From Anolis sagrei (taxonomy: Eukaryota; Chordata; Lepidosauria; Squamata; Anolidae), in assembly GCF_037176765.1 (NCBI RefSeq), contig NC_090025.1, positions 93,981,006 to 94,045,005 of the forward strand: a stretch of DNA of 64,000 bases, written 5' to 3'. The translations under genes were made by a program, and so were the position numbers. Shown in pieces: positions 1 to 10,021 of the stretch; position 1 is the stretch's first letter, and each line of letters opens with the position of its first letter. The notes under the pieces are model-generated. The model was given only the letters and a program-made list of their open reading frames with translations. It searched no databases and was not told the DNA's origin.

Positions 1-205
1 AGAGATTATGTGTGCTATTGCCTAAAAACATGCCTACTAGACATGGTTAGGTTTGTTTGGAATCTTGGTAATTCGGAAAAAAATTCAAAAAGAAATCCTT
101 TTTGAAGTGATTTCGAAGTTTTTAAGGAAACCAGAAGTCCCTTTGCCCTTCCAAAGCTTTTCCCGCCATTTCTCTTATATTTAAGTAAATGTAAGTAAAT
201 GTAAG
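1..205. other. unassigned sequence
   Basis: No gene or repeat is recognised here. The last bases are an AT-rich run (AAGTAAATGTAAGTAAATGT) leading into the SINE. Confidence 0.5.
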
Positions 206-222
206 GATATAAAAAGCCCCCA

Positions 223-444
223 GTGGCACAGTGGGTTAAATCGCTGAGTTGCTGAACTTGCTGACCGAAAGGTCAGTGGTTCAAATCCAGGGAATGGGGT
301 GAGCTCCCACTGTGAGCCCCAGCTTCTGCCAACCTAGCAGTTCATGTCGGCCACATGATCTTAGAGGGGTCTACAGACAATGCCAGCTCTTTGTCGGACT
401 CGACTAGACTTAATGTCAAGCGGAAACCTTTACCTTTACCTTTT
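223..444 (+). mobile_element. tRNA-derived SINE with ACCTTT tail (Sauria-type)
   Basis: A tRNA-like head has an A-box region (GTGGCACAGTGGGTTAAA) and a B box (GGTTCAAATCC, about 278-288). The body reads CCAGCTTCTGCCAACCTAGC and the end is repeated ACCTTT. Sauria SINEs are known to have a tRNA head and a 3' tail shared with BovB LINEs. Imperfect flanking repeats (AAGGATATAAA at about 212 and AAGGTCATAAA at about 445) could be its target duplication. The middle is shorter than in the copy at 14106-14418. Confidence 0.85.
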
Positions 445-589
445 AAGGTCATAAAGTCTCCTATCATATGCTCTGCTTTAGCACAGTACAATAAGAATAA
501 AAACTGTAGTGCCTCCAAAGCGACTCCCTCCCGCCTGCTCTGCACCTGGCTCCGAGGATCCTTCCTTCCAGTGCCCAGGCAAGAGGTAA
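445..589. other. unassigned sequence
   Basis: Nothing is recognised. It becomes GC-richer towards the purine tract and may be the interior of a degenerate Helitron. Confidence 0.4.
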
Positions 590-857
590 AGAAGGGAAGG
601 AAGGGAAGTGGAGGAGAAGAAAGGAGAGAGAGAAAGAGGGAGGGAAAGAAAGCAGGAAAGAGAGGAGGAGGGATCGAAGCGAAGAGCAAGGGAAGGAAAG
701 AGGGAGAGAAGGAAGAAAGGAGAGGAAGAAGGAAAAGAAAAGGAGGGAGGGAGGGAGGAAAGAGGGAAGAAAAGGGAAAAAAAGGAAGGAAGGAAGGAAG
801 AAAAGAGGGAGAGAAGGAAGGAAGGTGAGAGAGAAAGAGGGATAGAAGGTTGGCCAC
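590..857 (+). repeat. purine-rich GGAA/GAGA low-complexity tract
   Basis: Almost pure A/G sequence (GGAAGGAA, GAGAGAGA units). It gives long overlapping reading frames on both strands rich in Lys/Glu/Arg or Ser/Phe/Leu; these are compositional and not genes. The same kind of tract lies inside the Helitron at 59109-60671 just before its 3' end, and here too it is followed by GGCCACAGC, so it is probably Helitron interior. Confidence 0.8.
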
Positions 858-1568
858 AGCACCTACAAACCCAAGGAGTGACCATCACTCAAAAAATGAG
901 TTTGTTATTTGGGAGTTGTAATTCCTGGGATTTATAGTTCACCTACAATCAAAGAGCATTCTGAACTCCACCAACAATGGAATTGAACCAATCTTGGCAC
1001 ACAGGACTCCCACGACAAACAGGAAACTCTAGAAGGGTTTGGTGGGCATTGACCTTGAATTTGGGAGTTGTAGTTCACGTACATCCAGAGAGCACTGTGG
1101 ACTCAAACAATGATGGATCTGGACCAAACTTGGCACAAATGTTCCATAAGCCCAAATATGGACACAGATGGAGTTTGGGGGACATTGACATTTGGGAGTT
1201 GTAGTTACTGGGATTTATAGTTCACCTACAATCAAAGATCATTCTGAACCCCACCAATGACAGAATTGGGGCAAACTTCCCACACAGAACCCACATACTG
1301 AAGGCCATCCAGCCCAGCTCCCTTCACCAGGGCAAGAAAATGTAATCAAAGCCCTCTTGATAAAGAGCCATCCAGCCATAGATTAGATAGATAGAAATGA
1401 TTCACACAGAGAGATATATAGTATAGATTTGAAAGGGACCCCTAAAGAAAGACAATTTCCATGTTGCATGTTCCAGAGTAGGCAAACCAGACAATCTCCA
1501 CATCAACACTGACAAAGAAACAGCAAGAAATACTGTTGATCCACAAAAACATAAAGACATTACATATA

Positions 1569-2913
1569 CAGGGTTAGTCAAAATGAATAGGCCAATAAGA
1601 AAATTAATTTTAGACGAATGTATGTTTATTGTAACCAAACTACAGCTACGTATCGACAGATAAATTATCAAAGTTTTGTCTCACCTTCAGAGATGTTCGA
1701 TATGGGCGCCCCGTGTGACACGGCAGACGTCCAAGCGATAGTCCAGTTCATTCCACATCCGTTGCAGCACATCCGACGTAATGGCATCGAATGCAGCACA
1801 TATGCGCTGTTTTAAGTCGTCCAAGGTCAGCGGTAATGGAGGTCGGAACACAGTGTCTTTCACATACCCCCAGAGAGAAAAGTCGCATGGTGTGAGGTCG
1901 GGGGACCTGGGGGGCCACAGGAGGAATGGAAGATCAGTCACTCCAGCATGGCCAATCCAACGTCTGGGAAGGTGTTCGTTGAGGTACTCGCGTACACTGT
2001 TGTGCCAATGCGGAGGGGCACCGTCCTGTTGGAATACGAAATCGGGCACTTTCTCTTCTAACTGTGGCATCAACCATTCAGACAACATGTCAGCGTACAC
2101 TATGCCTGTTACGGTTTTCTCCGCGAAAAAGAATGGGCCAAACACGTGACGGTTGGTTATTGCACAGAAAACGTTTACCTTCGGCGAATCCCTTACATGT
2201 TCCAATACGGCATGAGGATTTTCAGATCCCCAAAAGCGGAGATTATGCCTATTGACCTTCCCGCACAGGTGAAACGTTGCCTCGTCACTGAAGACCAGTC
2301 TGTTGGCAAAGCCTTCCTCCTCTAGTCTTCGCTGCATTGATTCGCAAAAATCGTGTCGTTTCGAATAGTCACCTTTTTTCAAAGCCTGCACCATTTGCAA
2401 TTTATACGGCTTGAACTGCAAACGTTTGCGTAACACGCGCCACACAGTTTTTTGCGGAACGTTCAATTCCATGGAAACACGATTTGTCGACTTCTGGGGA
2501 CTTCGTTGAAAGGATGCACGAATGGATTCCACTGTGTCTTCGGAGACACGCGGTCGTCCTGTGGTTTTACCCTTGCATAAGCAGCCCGTCTCCTCAAATT
2601 GCTTTACCCACCTCGCAATGGAATGTCGATGAGGTGGTTCCTTGCCATACTTGGCTCGAAATTCTCGCTGGACCGTAATTACTGACATTGTTTTAGCAAA
2701 TGTCATCACACAAAATGCCTTCTCTTTGCCTGATTCCGCCATTTTGAAAACAGCGACTCCTAGCGACGCCTAGCGGCATTAACGTACATGTGTGTTGCTC
2801 AAAAAAAACTTTGATAGTTTATCTGTCGCTATGTAGCTGTGGTTTGGTTACAGTAAACATACATTCGGGTACAATTAATTTTCTTATTGGCCTATTCATT
2901 TTGACTAACCCTG
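1569..2913 (-). mobile_element. mariner-type DNA transposon, apparently whole
   Basis: The element starts CAGGGTTAGTCAAAATGAAT and ends with its reverse complement, flanked by TA on both sides (1567-1568 and 2914-2915), the target duplication of the Tc1/mariner superfamily. The terminal inverted repeats are long, about 107 bp, identical over roughly the first 40 bases and with a handful of differences further in. Total length is 1345 bp with one uninterrupted transposase frame on the minus strand. It sits inside a Helitron, so it is the younger of the two. Confidence 0.95.
1687..2742 (-). CDS. mariner/Tc1-superfamily transposase
   Basis: A 351-residue open frame fills the space between the terminal repeats. 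Residues about 10-60 form a helix-turn-helix region (REFRAKYGKEPPHRHSIARW) followed by GRPR at about 62-65, then a second DNA-binding region (PQKTVWRVLRKRL, about 96-108). The DDD catalytic triad is visible as FSDEATFH (D153), QQDGAPPHW (D240) and SPDLTPCDFSLWG (D287 by analogy with mariner). My count gives about 46 residues between the second and third acid, wider than the 34 of classical mariner. The enzyme would cut and paste the element at TA sites. Similar transposases with RVTRGAHIEHL-like C-termini are, from general knowledge, common in arthropods. No stop or frameshift is seen, and the start is the first Met of the frame, just inside the right repeat. Confidence 0.93.
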   Translation of the reverse strand: MAESGKEKAFCVMTFAKTMSVITVQREFRAKYGKEPPHRHSIARWVKQFEETGCLCKGKTTGRPRVSEDTVESIRASFQRSPQKSTNRVSMELNVPQKTVWRVLRKRLQFKPYKLQMVQALKKGDYSKRHDFCESMQRRLEEEGFANRLVFSDEATFHLCGKVNRHNLRFWGSENPHAVLEHVRDSPKVNVFCAITNRHVFGPFFFAEKTVTGIVYADMLSEWLMPQLEEKVPDFVFQQDGAPPHWHNSVREYLNEHLPRRWIGHAGVTDLPFLLWPPRSPDLTPCDFSLWGYVKDTVFRPPLPLTLDDLKQRICAAFDAITSDVLQRMWNELDYRLDVCRVTRGAHIEHL

Positions 2914-2999
2914 TATTAGAAACCAGCACTTTCTCATTACTTGATTTTCCAGGTCACCAGAATGGGCCACAGCAATGCGTGGCAGGGGACAGCTAGTAA

Positions 3000-3857
3000 A
3001 TAATATATATATATAAATGATAAATTAATAATGACAATAAGTGCTCATTTGAAGTTTTAGATGGTGTGATCCATGTTTTATGAACTCATCCTTATACTGT
3101 GTTTGGAGTTCTTCTGTATACTGTGTAGATGCATATTCTTTTTTTGTTGTTTTTGTTGTTTTTGTTGTTCATTACTATCACTTTACTATATGTTTATATA
3201 TATGGACTGTTTCATTGTTTATTGTGCCTTTGTAAAGTTACTGAATGCAGCTTTGTTTTCTCTTGTTTAATTAAAGGCTTTCAGTGTAGCTGGGCTGATC
3301 TATGTATGTGAATGAAAGCGTAATAGCAGAGAACAGGCAAAAAAGTACCAAGTGTCCTTCCTATACCCTGCAATTTCATTCCATTATTCTTTAACAATCT
3401 TGGAGAAACAAGAGAAGAAATAACTGCTATTATCTGTGGGTGAAAAAAGGGCATTTTGTTTTTGCCAGTTTTGTAAAAAAGGAAAAGCATTTTGATTACC
3501 CCGTTTCAAGAAGAAGAAGAAAATCCAAGGAACCCAGATTTCCCAGATGGCATTGCATATTCAGAAAAAGCCTCATCTCTGAACATTCATCCTCAAGAGT
3601 GAAGAGTGCTGTCTTTTTACCACAAAGTAATTTGCCATTATAGTCATGAACCTTCTTGGTAAACATGAATATTGAGAAAAAATGTTTTCCGAGCAATGCC
3701 ATATGGGAAATCTGGAGGATTTTATATTGAATGAACTGCATCCTTCCAAAATATAGCCCAGGTGGTCTGCAACCTAAATCTCTCTGGTTTTAGGTGGTAG
3801 CATTTCTCAGCTCTGCCACTTGAACTAAAGGGTGATGCATCAAGGCTATAGCCGTAT
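3000..3857. other. unassigned AT-rich sequence
   Basis: No repeat family or exon recognised. There is a short TTTTTGTTGT run at about 3140-3170, and small open frames without recognisable domains. Confidence 0.5.
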
Positions 3858-3955
3858 ATTATTTATTTATTCATTTATTTACGACATTTATATGCTGTCC
3901 TTCTCACCCCAAAGGGGACTCAGAGTGGCATACAAGATATATATACATGCAATGT
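3858..3955 (-). mobile_element. L2 LINE 3' end fragment
   Basis: TTTATTTATTCATTTATTTA followed by a run ending CCCCAAAGGGGACTCAGAGT is the reverse complement of the L2 3' end seen in full at 6040-6121. Confidence 0.75.
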
Positions 3956-4147
3956 ATTATATTATTAGCATAATACAATATCAGCATTAGATATTACTAT
4001 ATTGTACTATACCATTATATTGTAATATTATTAGTAATATTATGTGTAATATAAAATATATAATTATAACATCATCATCATCATTGGTATTATATTGTAT
4101 TATTATATTATATTATATTATATTATTGTTGTTATAATTATATTATA
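3956..4147. repeat. AT-rich TATTA low-complexity tract
   Basis: Degenerate TATTATATT/ATAATATTA repeats, probably grown from the L2 tail next to it. Confidence 0.7.
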
Positions 4148-4393
4148 CTAGCCGTTCCCTGCCATGCATTGCTGTGGCCCAGTCTGTGTATATGTGTATA
4201 TATATGTGGTTTTGCACATGCGTTGTAATGGGTTTTTTTTTTTTTTGCTTTTTAAGTCTCTTCCACTGTGTTTTTCAGTGTTTTTATGAGTGACTAGGTG
4301 TCCCCTGCCACGCGTCGCTGTGGCCCAGTCTGTTGATCTGGAAAATAAAGTAATGAGAAAGTGTTGGTTTCTAATATATGTATGTAATTTCTT

Positions 4394-4460
4394 TATGTTA
4401 AAAATGTCATACAACTGTCTGGTTGCTCCTGACATGATTAAATAAATAAATAAATAAATA
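4394..4460 (+). mobile_element. very short LINE 3' tail insertion
   Basis: A sequence ending TGGTTGCTCCTGACATGATT and then AAATAAATAAAT is flanked by AATTTCTT on both sides (4386-4393 and 4461-4468). The uninterrupted Helitron copy at 1500-1560 lacks it. The end resembles the 3' terminus of the LINE at 61869-62700 (CTGACACGACAAATAAATAA read on its own strand). Confidence 0.75.
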
Positions 4461-4590
4461 AATTTCTTGCTGTTTCTTTGGCAGTGTGGATGTGGAGAGT
4501 GTCTGGTTTGCCCACCCTGGAACATGCAACATATCACTGTCCTTCTTTAAGGGTCCCTTTCAAATGTATGATACTATATCTGTGTGTGTG

Positions 4591-4597
4591 TGAATCA

Positions 4598-4647
<50 letters not shown>
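4591..4647. repeat. TATC/ATCT microsatellite
   Basis: About fourteen uninterrupted ATCT units inside the Helitron. The inverted sister copy has only a remnant (TAGATAGATAGA, about 1383-1396), so it expanded here. Confidence 0.95.
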
Positions 4648-5177
4648 GATGGCTGGATGGCTCTTTGTCAGGAGGGCTGGGTGGCCTTCAGTATTTTCTG
4701 TTGGTCATGGGGGTTCTGTGTGGGAAGTTTGCCCCGATTCCATCATTGGTGTGGTTCAGAATGCTCTTTGATTGTAGGTGAACTGTGAACCCCAGTGACT
4801 ACAACTCCCAAATGTCAAGGTCTATTTCCCCCAAACGCCATCTGTGTTCATATTTGGGCGTATTGAGTGCTTGTGCCAAGTTTGGTCCAGAACCATCTTT
4901 GTTTGAGTCCACAGTGCTCTCTGGATGTAGGTGAACTACAACTCCCAAACTCAAAGTCAATGCCCACCAAACCCTTCCAATATTTCCTGTTGGTCATGGG
5001 AGTTCAGTGTGCCAAGTTTGGTTCAATTCCATCGTTGCTGGAGTTGCTCTTTGATTGTAGGTAAACTATAAATCCCAGCAACTACAACTCTCAAATGACA
5101 AAATCAATCCCCACTCCCCAACCCCACCAGTATTCAAATTTGGGCATATTGGGTATTTATGCCAAATTTGGTCCAGT

Positions 5178-5341
5178 GAATGAAAATCTGTCCTGCATAT
5201 CAGATATTTACATTACAATACATAACAGTAGCCAAATTAAGGTTATGAAGTAACAACAAAAATAATGTTATGGTTGGGAGTCACCACAACATGAGGAACT
5301 AGATTAAGGGGTCGCCGCATTAAGAAGGTTGAGAAACACTG
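5178..5341 (-). mobile_element. SPIN-like hAT fragment
   Basis: Read on the minus strand it begins CAGTGTTTCTCAACCTTCTT, continues through GGCGACCCCTTAATC and CCTCATGTTGTGGTGACTCC, and reaches CTGATATGCAGGA. This matches my memory of the short SPIN hAT elements known from several tetrapods, rodents included. The other terminus is missing and no 8-bp target duplication is evident. It interrupts the Helitron interior. Confidence 0.65.
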
Positions 5342-5489
5342 CCCTAGAGCCACCTTTTCCTTCTAACTACCTGTCAGAGACTTAAACTACTTAGTCTAGC
5401 TCTACCTAACTAGAACCAACCATCCTTTGGCTCATTTGTCCACCACTGACTCTTTTCAGTGTTCTGTCTTTCAGTGGCAGTTGGCTCCG
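5342..5489. other. unassigned sequence
   Basis: Between the hAT terminus and the first recognisable L2 codons. May be further degenerate L2. Confidence 0.4.
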
Positions 5490-6121
5490 CCCCTTTCTTC
5501 CGTAATAGATTACTGCAACGCACTCTACGTGGGGTTGCCTTTGAAGACTGTTCGGAAACTTCAATTAGTCCAACGGGCAGCAGCCAGATTACTCACCGGA
5601 GCGTCATACAGGGAGCATACCACCCCTCTGTTATGTCAGCTCCACTGGCTGCCGATCCAGTTCCAAGCAAATTCTATCACAAGTGAGGTTGGTGGGGACG
5701 AGGAGCAGGGCCTCTCGGTGGTGGCCCCTCACCTGTGGAATTCGCTTCCTGGGGAAATTAGGTCATCGACATCCCTCCTCTCTTTTAGAAGGAAACTCAA
5801 AACATGGATATGGGACCAGGCCTTTGGGTAATCTGGCAAACAGACAAAGGACAGTGACGACTAGAATTGGATAGGATTATAACAATGCTGGATGAACTTA
5901 CGGATTTTGAGCTTGGCGAACGTTGATCACTAGATTGGTTTTTATTAGTTGTATTGTATAACTGGATTGTTTTAATTATTTTATAATTGTTGCTGCTATG
6001 TATTTTATCTCTAACTATGTGTATTGCTGGCATCGCATTGTGCCTTTTGTAAGCCGTCCTGAGTCCCCCTTCGGGGGTTGAGAAGAGCGGGGTAGAAATG
6101 TTTGAAATAAATAAATAAATG
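5490..6121 (+). mobile_element. L2 LINE, 5'-truncated 3' end
   Basis: The frame contains IDYCNALYVGLPLKTVRKLQ, then QRAAARLLTGASYREHTTPL and LCQLHWLPI, the C-terminal part of an L2 reverse transcriptase. VVAPHLWNSLPGEIRSS and FRRKLKTWIWDQAF follow after a deletion. The 3' UTR ends with CTGAGTCCCCCTTCGGGGGT, a small hairpin, and AAATAAATAAATAAATG. Other copies lie at 14592-15330, 22388-22890, 25447-26208, 33995-34775, 55397-55955 and 58098-58482. Confidence 0.9.
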
Positions 6122-6725
6122 AAATTTATCTTCTGCCTAGAGGGCTATGTCACTATGGCAACACCCTGGGCTTCTAGTCACCGCTCAGCTAGCAAGCATT
6201 TATATCCCAATATTAACAAATATATCTAAAACCTACATTATAATTAGATATTTCGTTACTTCCATCTCTTTTATTGTTAAAAATGAAATGTGTTCCATCC
6301 CACTCTGGCAGTTTAGAACATAATTTAGTGGGTGGTGATACTGTCTTGTAGGTTCAAATCATGTGATTTTCATGTCATAAGTCTATGAATTCAGAAACTA
6401 TCTAAAATGCTCAAAGGATATGGCTTCTCAGCAACAAGCAGGAATTAATCTTTGTCAAGTGTACAACTTGAAGAAAAAAAATCACACTTGGACCAAGGTT
6501 TACACAGATTTAGCCAAGTATATTCAACCATCATGGCTGCCTCACATTTCACTGTCTTGTGCCTATAGGTGACCTCAGAGAATGTCCCATACCACAACAA
6601 AAGGGTCATGTTCAGTTCATAAAGCACAGCTAATCCTTGCGTGCCTCTTTTTATAATGTGGGATTCAAGTAACCTTTTCAGATATTCTTCACTTCTATCA
6701 TGATCTCAGTCCCTCTTCACTTTTT
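6122..6725. other. unassigned; may include 3' UTR of the VHL copy
   Basis: No repeat recognised. The part next to 6726 would be the 3' untranslated region of the VHL retrocopy on the minus strand, but no poly-A tail or target duplication could be placed, so its end is unknown. Confidence 0.4.
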
Positions 6726-7256
6726 TTATCTGGGTCTCCATAACTCTTCATTTCTATCAGGGTCTTCGTTCCTTAACCTCTCCAAAGAAAGCCGCCGAAG
6801 ATCTTTCCCAATGTCTGGATGGTCCTCGAGATATTCATACAGGGACCGACAGGGCCGTAGCCAGAAAAAAAATTCGGGGAGGGTTGACAATTTTGGTGGT
6901 GGGGGGTTGAAAATTTCGGGGAGGGTTGAAAATTTCAGGAGGGGGGGGGGTTGAAACCTGCCTCCTAGCTCACGCTGAAGCAAAGAGCACAGCAGGGGGC
7001 AGAGCAGCCTTCCATAGCCTGCAGCTCCGCCCCTGTCAACCACCTCCACCAAGTCTGGCCTCCTTAATGGGAGCATTCAACACACACACACACACCCAAC
7101 TTGGTTGCTTCACTACATCGGCTATTGCTGCAAGTAATGACAGTGTGAATAAATTGTCAATATTTGATGTATTGTCGAAGGCTTTCATGGCTGGAATCAC
7201 TAGGTTCTTGTGGGTTTTTTCGGGCTATAGAGCCATGTTCTAGAGGCATTTCTCCT

Positions 7257-7291
7257 GACGTTTCGCCTGCATCTATGGCAAGCATCCTCAG
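7257..7291 (-). ncRNA. hammerhead-ribozyme-like motif
   Basis: On the minus strand: CTGAGGA, then a stem GCTTGC paired with GCAGGC around a CATAGAT loop, then GAAAC and GTC. This is the order of the conserved hammerhead core with a very short stem III, the minimal form known from PLE terminal repeats. Activity is not shown. Confidence 0.65.
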
Positions 7292-7312
7292 AGGTGTGAG
7301 GACCTCACACCT

Positions 7313-7347
7313 CTGAGGATGCTTGCCATAGATGCAGGCGAAACGTC
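7313..7347 (+). ncRNA. hammerhead-ribozyme-like motif, mirror copy
   Basis: Plus-strand copy with the same core (CTGAGGA, GCTTGC/GCAGGC stem, GAAACGTC), head to head with the one at 7257-7291. Such short stem III motifs are thought to work as dimers. Confidence 0.65.
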
Positions 7348-7583
7348 AGGAGAAATGCCTCTAGAACATGGCTCTATAGCCTGAAAAAACCAACAAGAAC
7401 CTGTCAATATTTGCTTGAGATAGTGCTTACAGTTCTGGAGGGACTCTTAATTTTTTGCATCTTATAGACTTAGCATGGGGATTTGGTTAACCAGTTAAAA
7501 TTCATGAGTAAACCAGGTTTTTTGAAAAAAATCTGAAAAATTTGGGGGGGGGGGTTTGAACCCCTAAAACCACCCCCTCGCTA

Positions 7584-7877
<294 letters not shown>

Positions 7878-7999
7878 TCAGATGGAGCTCACCACCCGTG
7901 CAGTTCTGTTGCAAAAAATGACCTGGCAGGGCTCCCGGCTGTTCAGGGAGCGCTGCCGCCGCTCTTCCTCCTCTTCTTCTCCGAGTCTCTGCGGCATCC

Positions 8000-8694
8000 T
8001 TCCTGCCTGCCTTCCTCCGACCTATGAGGACAGACCCTCGGAAGCGGCCATCAGGAACTAATCAGAGTTGCTTTGAGGTTCGGAGCTGAAATTATCTGGT
8101 CTGCCCAACAAGTTGTTGCATATATGTAGGTTTGTGGTTATTTTTGCCTGTATTCAGTCACATAAATAAGATTGCAGAAAAATCCGGATGAGTTTTGTTT
8201 AATGTAGGCCCTGTCAGTCACTCTGCTTTTAAAAGTAGCAATCTGCTTAAGGTATTTACAAGCGATGCAGTGCTTTGAATCACAAAAATGCATCCCTGGA
8301 TTGCTGACTGATGTTTTCAGGACAGTTATTATCAATAATCTCTGTAGATTTGGCAGCAGGAAGAAAACTATAACAAGAGGCTTGATGATAACTCTAGCAG
8401 GATGTTCAGAATTTATGAGCTACGGATAACTATGGATGAAGATTAGAGTACAACAAGATATGATATAGAGAACATCTTTGTCCCTATAAGGTGGCAACAT
8501 GTGTAGTGAGGAAAGTTTTCTTTTCTGTGTGTATTGAATCTGCAAATTCATGTCCAGCTGAGTCTTCAGGATGGTGAGAAGTTTAACTCAGGTACCCTTG
8601 CCTCTAAATCTGCTGTTTAGAACCTTAAGTAGCTCACAGTTATACCTTCTATATCAATACAAATGTAATGTTAGTTCGTGCTACCATCAGAACT
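8000..8694. other. unassigned sequence
   Basis: The first bases may be 5' UTR of the VHL retrocopy (minus strand). Nothing else recognised. Confidence 0.4.
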
Positions 8695-9520
8695 CAACAA
8701 CCACTGGGGGAATTGACACCAAATTTGGACACAAGACACCTAACAGTCCAATTTATGTCCTCCACTCAAAAAAAATGGATTTTGTCATTTGGGAATTGTC
8801 GTTGCTGGGATTTATAGTTTACTTACAATCAAAGAGCATTCTGAGCACTCCAGCAATGATGGAATTGGGCCAAACCTAGCACACAGGGCTCCCATGACCA
8901 ACAGAAATAACTGGAAAGGTCTGGTGGGCATTGACCTTGAATTTGGGAATTATAGTTCACCCACATCCAGAGAGCACTGTGGACTCAAACAATGATGGAT
9001 CTGGACCAAACTTGACACAAATATTCCATATGCCCAAATATGAACACAGATGGAGTTTGGAGGAAATAGACCTTGACATTTGGGATTTGTACTTACTGGG
9101 ATTTATAGTTCACCTACAATCAAAGAGCATTCTGAACTCCACCAATGATGGAATTGAACTAAACATGGCATACAGGACTTCCATGACCAACAGAACACAC
9201 TGCAAGGGTTTGGTGGGTATTGACCTTGAGTTTGGGAGTTGCGGTTCACCCACATCCAGAGAGCACTGTGGACTCAAACAATGATGGATCTGGACCAAAC
9301 TTGACACAAAAATTCCATATGCCTAAATATGAACACAGATGGAGTTTGGAGGAAATAGACCTTGACATTTGGGATTTGTAGCTACTGGGATTTATAGTTC
9401 ACTACAATTAAACAGCATTCTGGAACCCACAAACGACAGAAATGGGACAAACTTCCCACACAGAACCCCCATGACCAACAGAAAATACTTAAGGCCATCC
9501 AGTCCAACTCTCTTCACCAG
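8695..9520 (+). mobile_element. Helitron-type interior, tandem units of about 310 bp
   Basis: At least two and a half diverged units are visible. Markers repeat at about 8900 and 9205 (GGTGGGCATTGACCTTGA / GGTGGGTATTGACCTTGA) and at 8985 and 9280 (CAATGATGGATCTGGACC). It is the same interior as 858-1560. Neither terminus is present. Confidence 0.75.
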
Positions 9521-9559
9521 TGTCTAATCCTCCTTTTTTGACCAGTTGCCCTCCAACTT

Positions 9560-10000
9560 CAAGTGATCTTGATGTGGTACACATTTCCTTGACCCATTTC
9601 AAATAGATATCAGACCAGGATACAAAGCTGAGACCACTATGGTTGCCTTAGTGGATGATCACAGTCTTAACACCAACAGTGTGTACCTGTTGGTGCTTTT
9701 AGATCTCTCAGTGGCATTTGATACCATCAACTAGGGCATCCTCCTAGGTGGGTTGGGAATCTGAGGCACTGTGTTGTAATGGTTCCAGTCATACATCTCA
9801 GATAGGTTCCAGATGCTGGTACCTAAAAGTAGCTTCTCTTCAAAAAGAAAGATAAAAGAAAAGAGCTGTTATTTGACATCCCACAAAGTACCCTTCTATC
9901 CCCAATGCTTTTTGACTGCTGGGAGAGATCATCTGGAAGCATGGGGTGAGATGCTATCGGTATGCTGCTGACACCCAAATATGTCCTTGAATTTTAGTAT
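9560..10000 (+). mobile_element. old L2 reverse-transcriptase remnant
   Basis: Translation with interruptions gives VYLLVLLDLSVAFDTIN (the RT motif with catalytic Asp), FQSYISDRFQ and CYRYAADTQI, where L2 elements have YADDTQ. It is strongly degraded. Confidence 0.7.
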
Positions 10001-10021
10001 AAAAATTGTTTTTTTACACCA

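Larger units (their letters stand above)
858..2996 (+). mobile_element. non-autonomous Helitron, 3' part, split by a mariner
   Basis: The right end has the Helitron 3' signature: a short hairpin (GCCACAGCAATGCGTGGC) followed after about ten bases by CTAG at 2993-2996, with T next. The interior holds degenerate tandem units of about 310 bp with phrases such as TTTGGGAGTTGTAGTTCACC and CAATGATGGATCTGGACC. The same interior recurs at 4148-5177 (inverted) and 8695-9520. A mariner at 1569-2913 interrupts it: the flanks of that insertion are continuous in the inverted copy near 4370-4480. No replicase or helicase ORF is present. The 5' TC end was not located. Confidence 0.8.
4148..5177 (-). mobile_element. 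non-autonomous Helitron pair, inverted relative to the one at 858-2996
   Basis: Read on the minus strand, the interior carries the same 310-bp-type units and ends in a hairpin plus CTAG. Two such ends lie 144 bp apart. The outer is at 4148-4151 (hairpin core near 4160-4178), the inner at about 4292-4295 (hairpin near 4307-4325). Either one Helitron inserted beside the end of another, or an end was bypassed during copying, as Helitrons are known to do. A 67-bp LINE tail (4394-4460) and a TATC microsatellite interrupt the interior. The 5' side is cut by a SPIN-like element. Confidence 0.75.
7167..7401. mobile_element. short Penelope-like (PLE) terminal-repeat unit forming a palindrome
   Basis: Flanked by a 12-bp direct repeat TGTCAATATTTG (7155-7166 and 7402-7413). 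From 7202 the unit is two near-identical arms of about 100 bp in inverted orientation meeting at base 7302. Each arm carries a hammerhead-like motif. The same arm sequence (CGGGCTATATGGCCATGTTC, GAGGCATT, CCTGACGTTTCGCCTGC) borders the PLE remnant at 23262-24200, whose protein has a PLE-type endonuclease tail. It is a fossil without coding capacity. Confidence 0.8.

Noticed and set aside
342-937. Long overlapping open frames on both strands
   Set aside because: They come from the purine-rich tract and encode only Lys/Glu/Arg or Ser/Phe/Leu runs, with no domain or splice context.
7155-7413. Terminal repeats of a retrovirus-like element
   Set aside because: The unit is an inverted pair tied to Penelope-type coding sequence elsewhere in the window; it lacks the direct-repeat layout of LTR elements.
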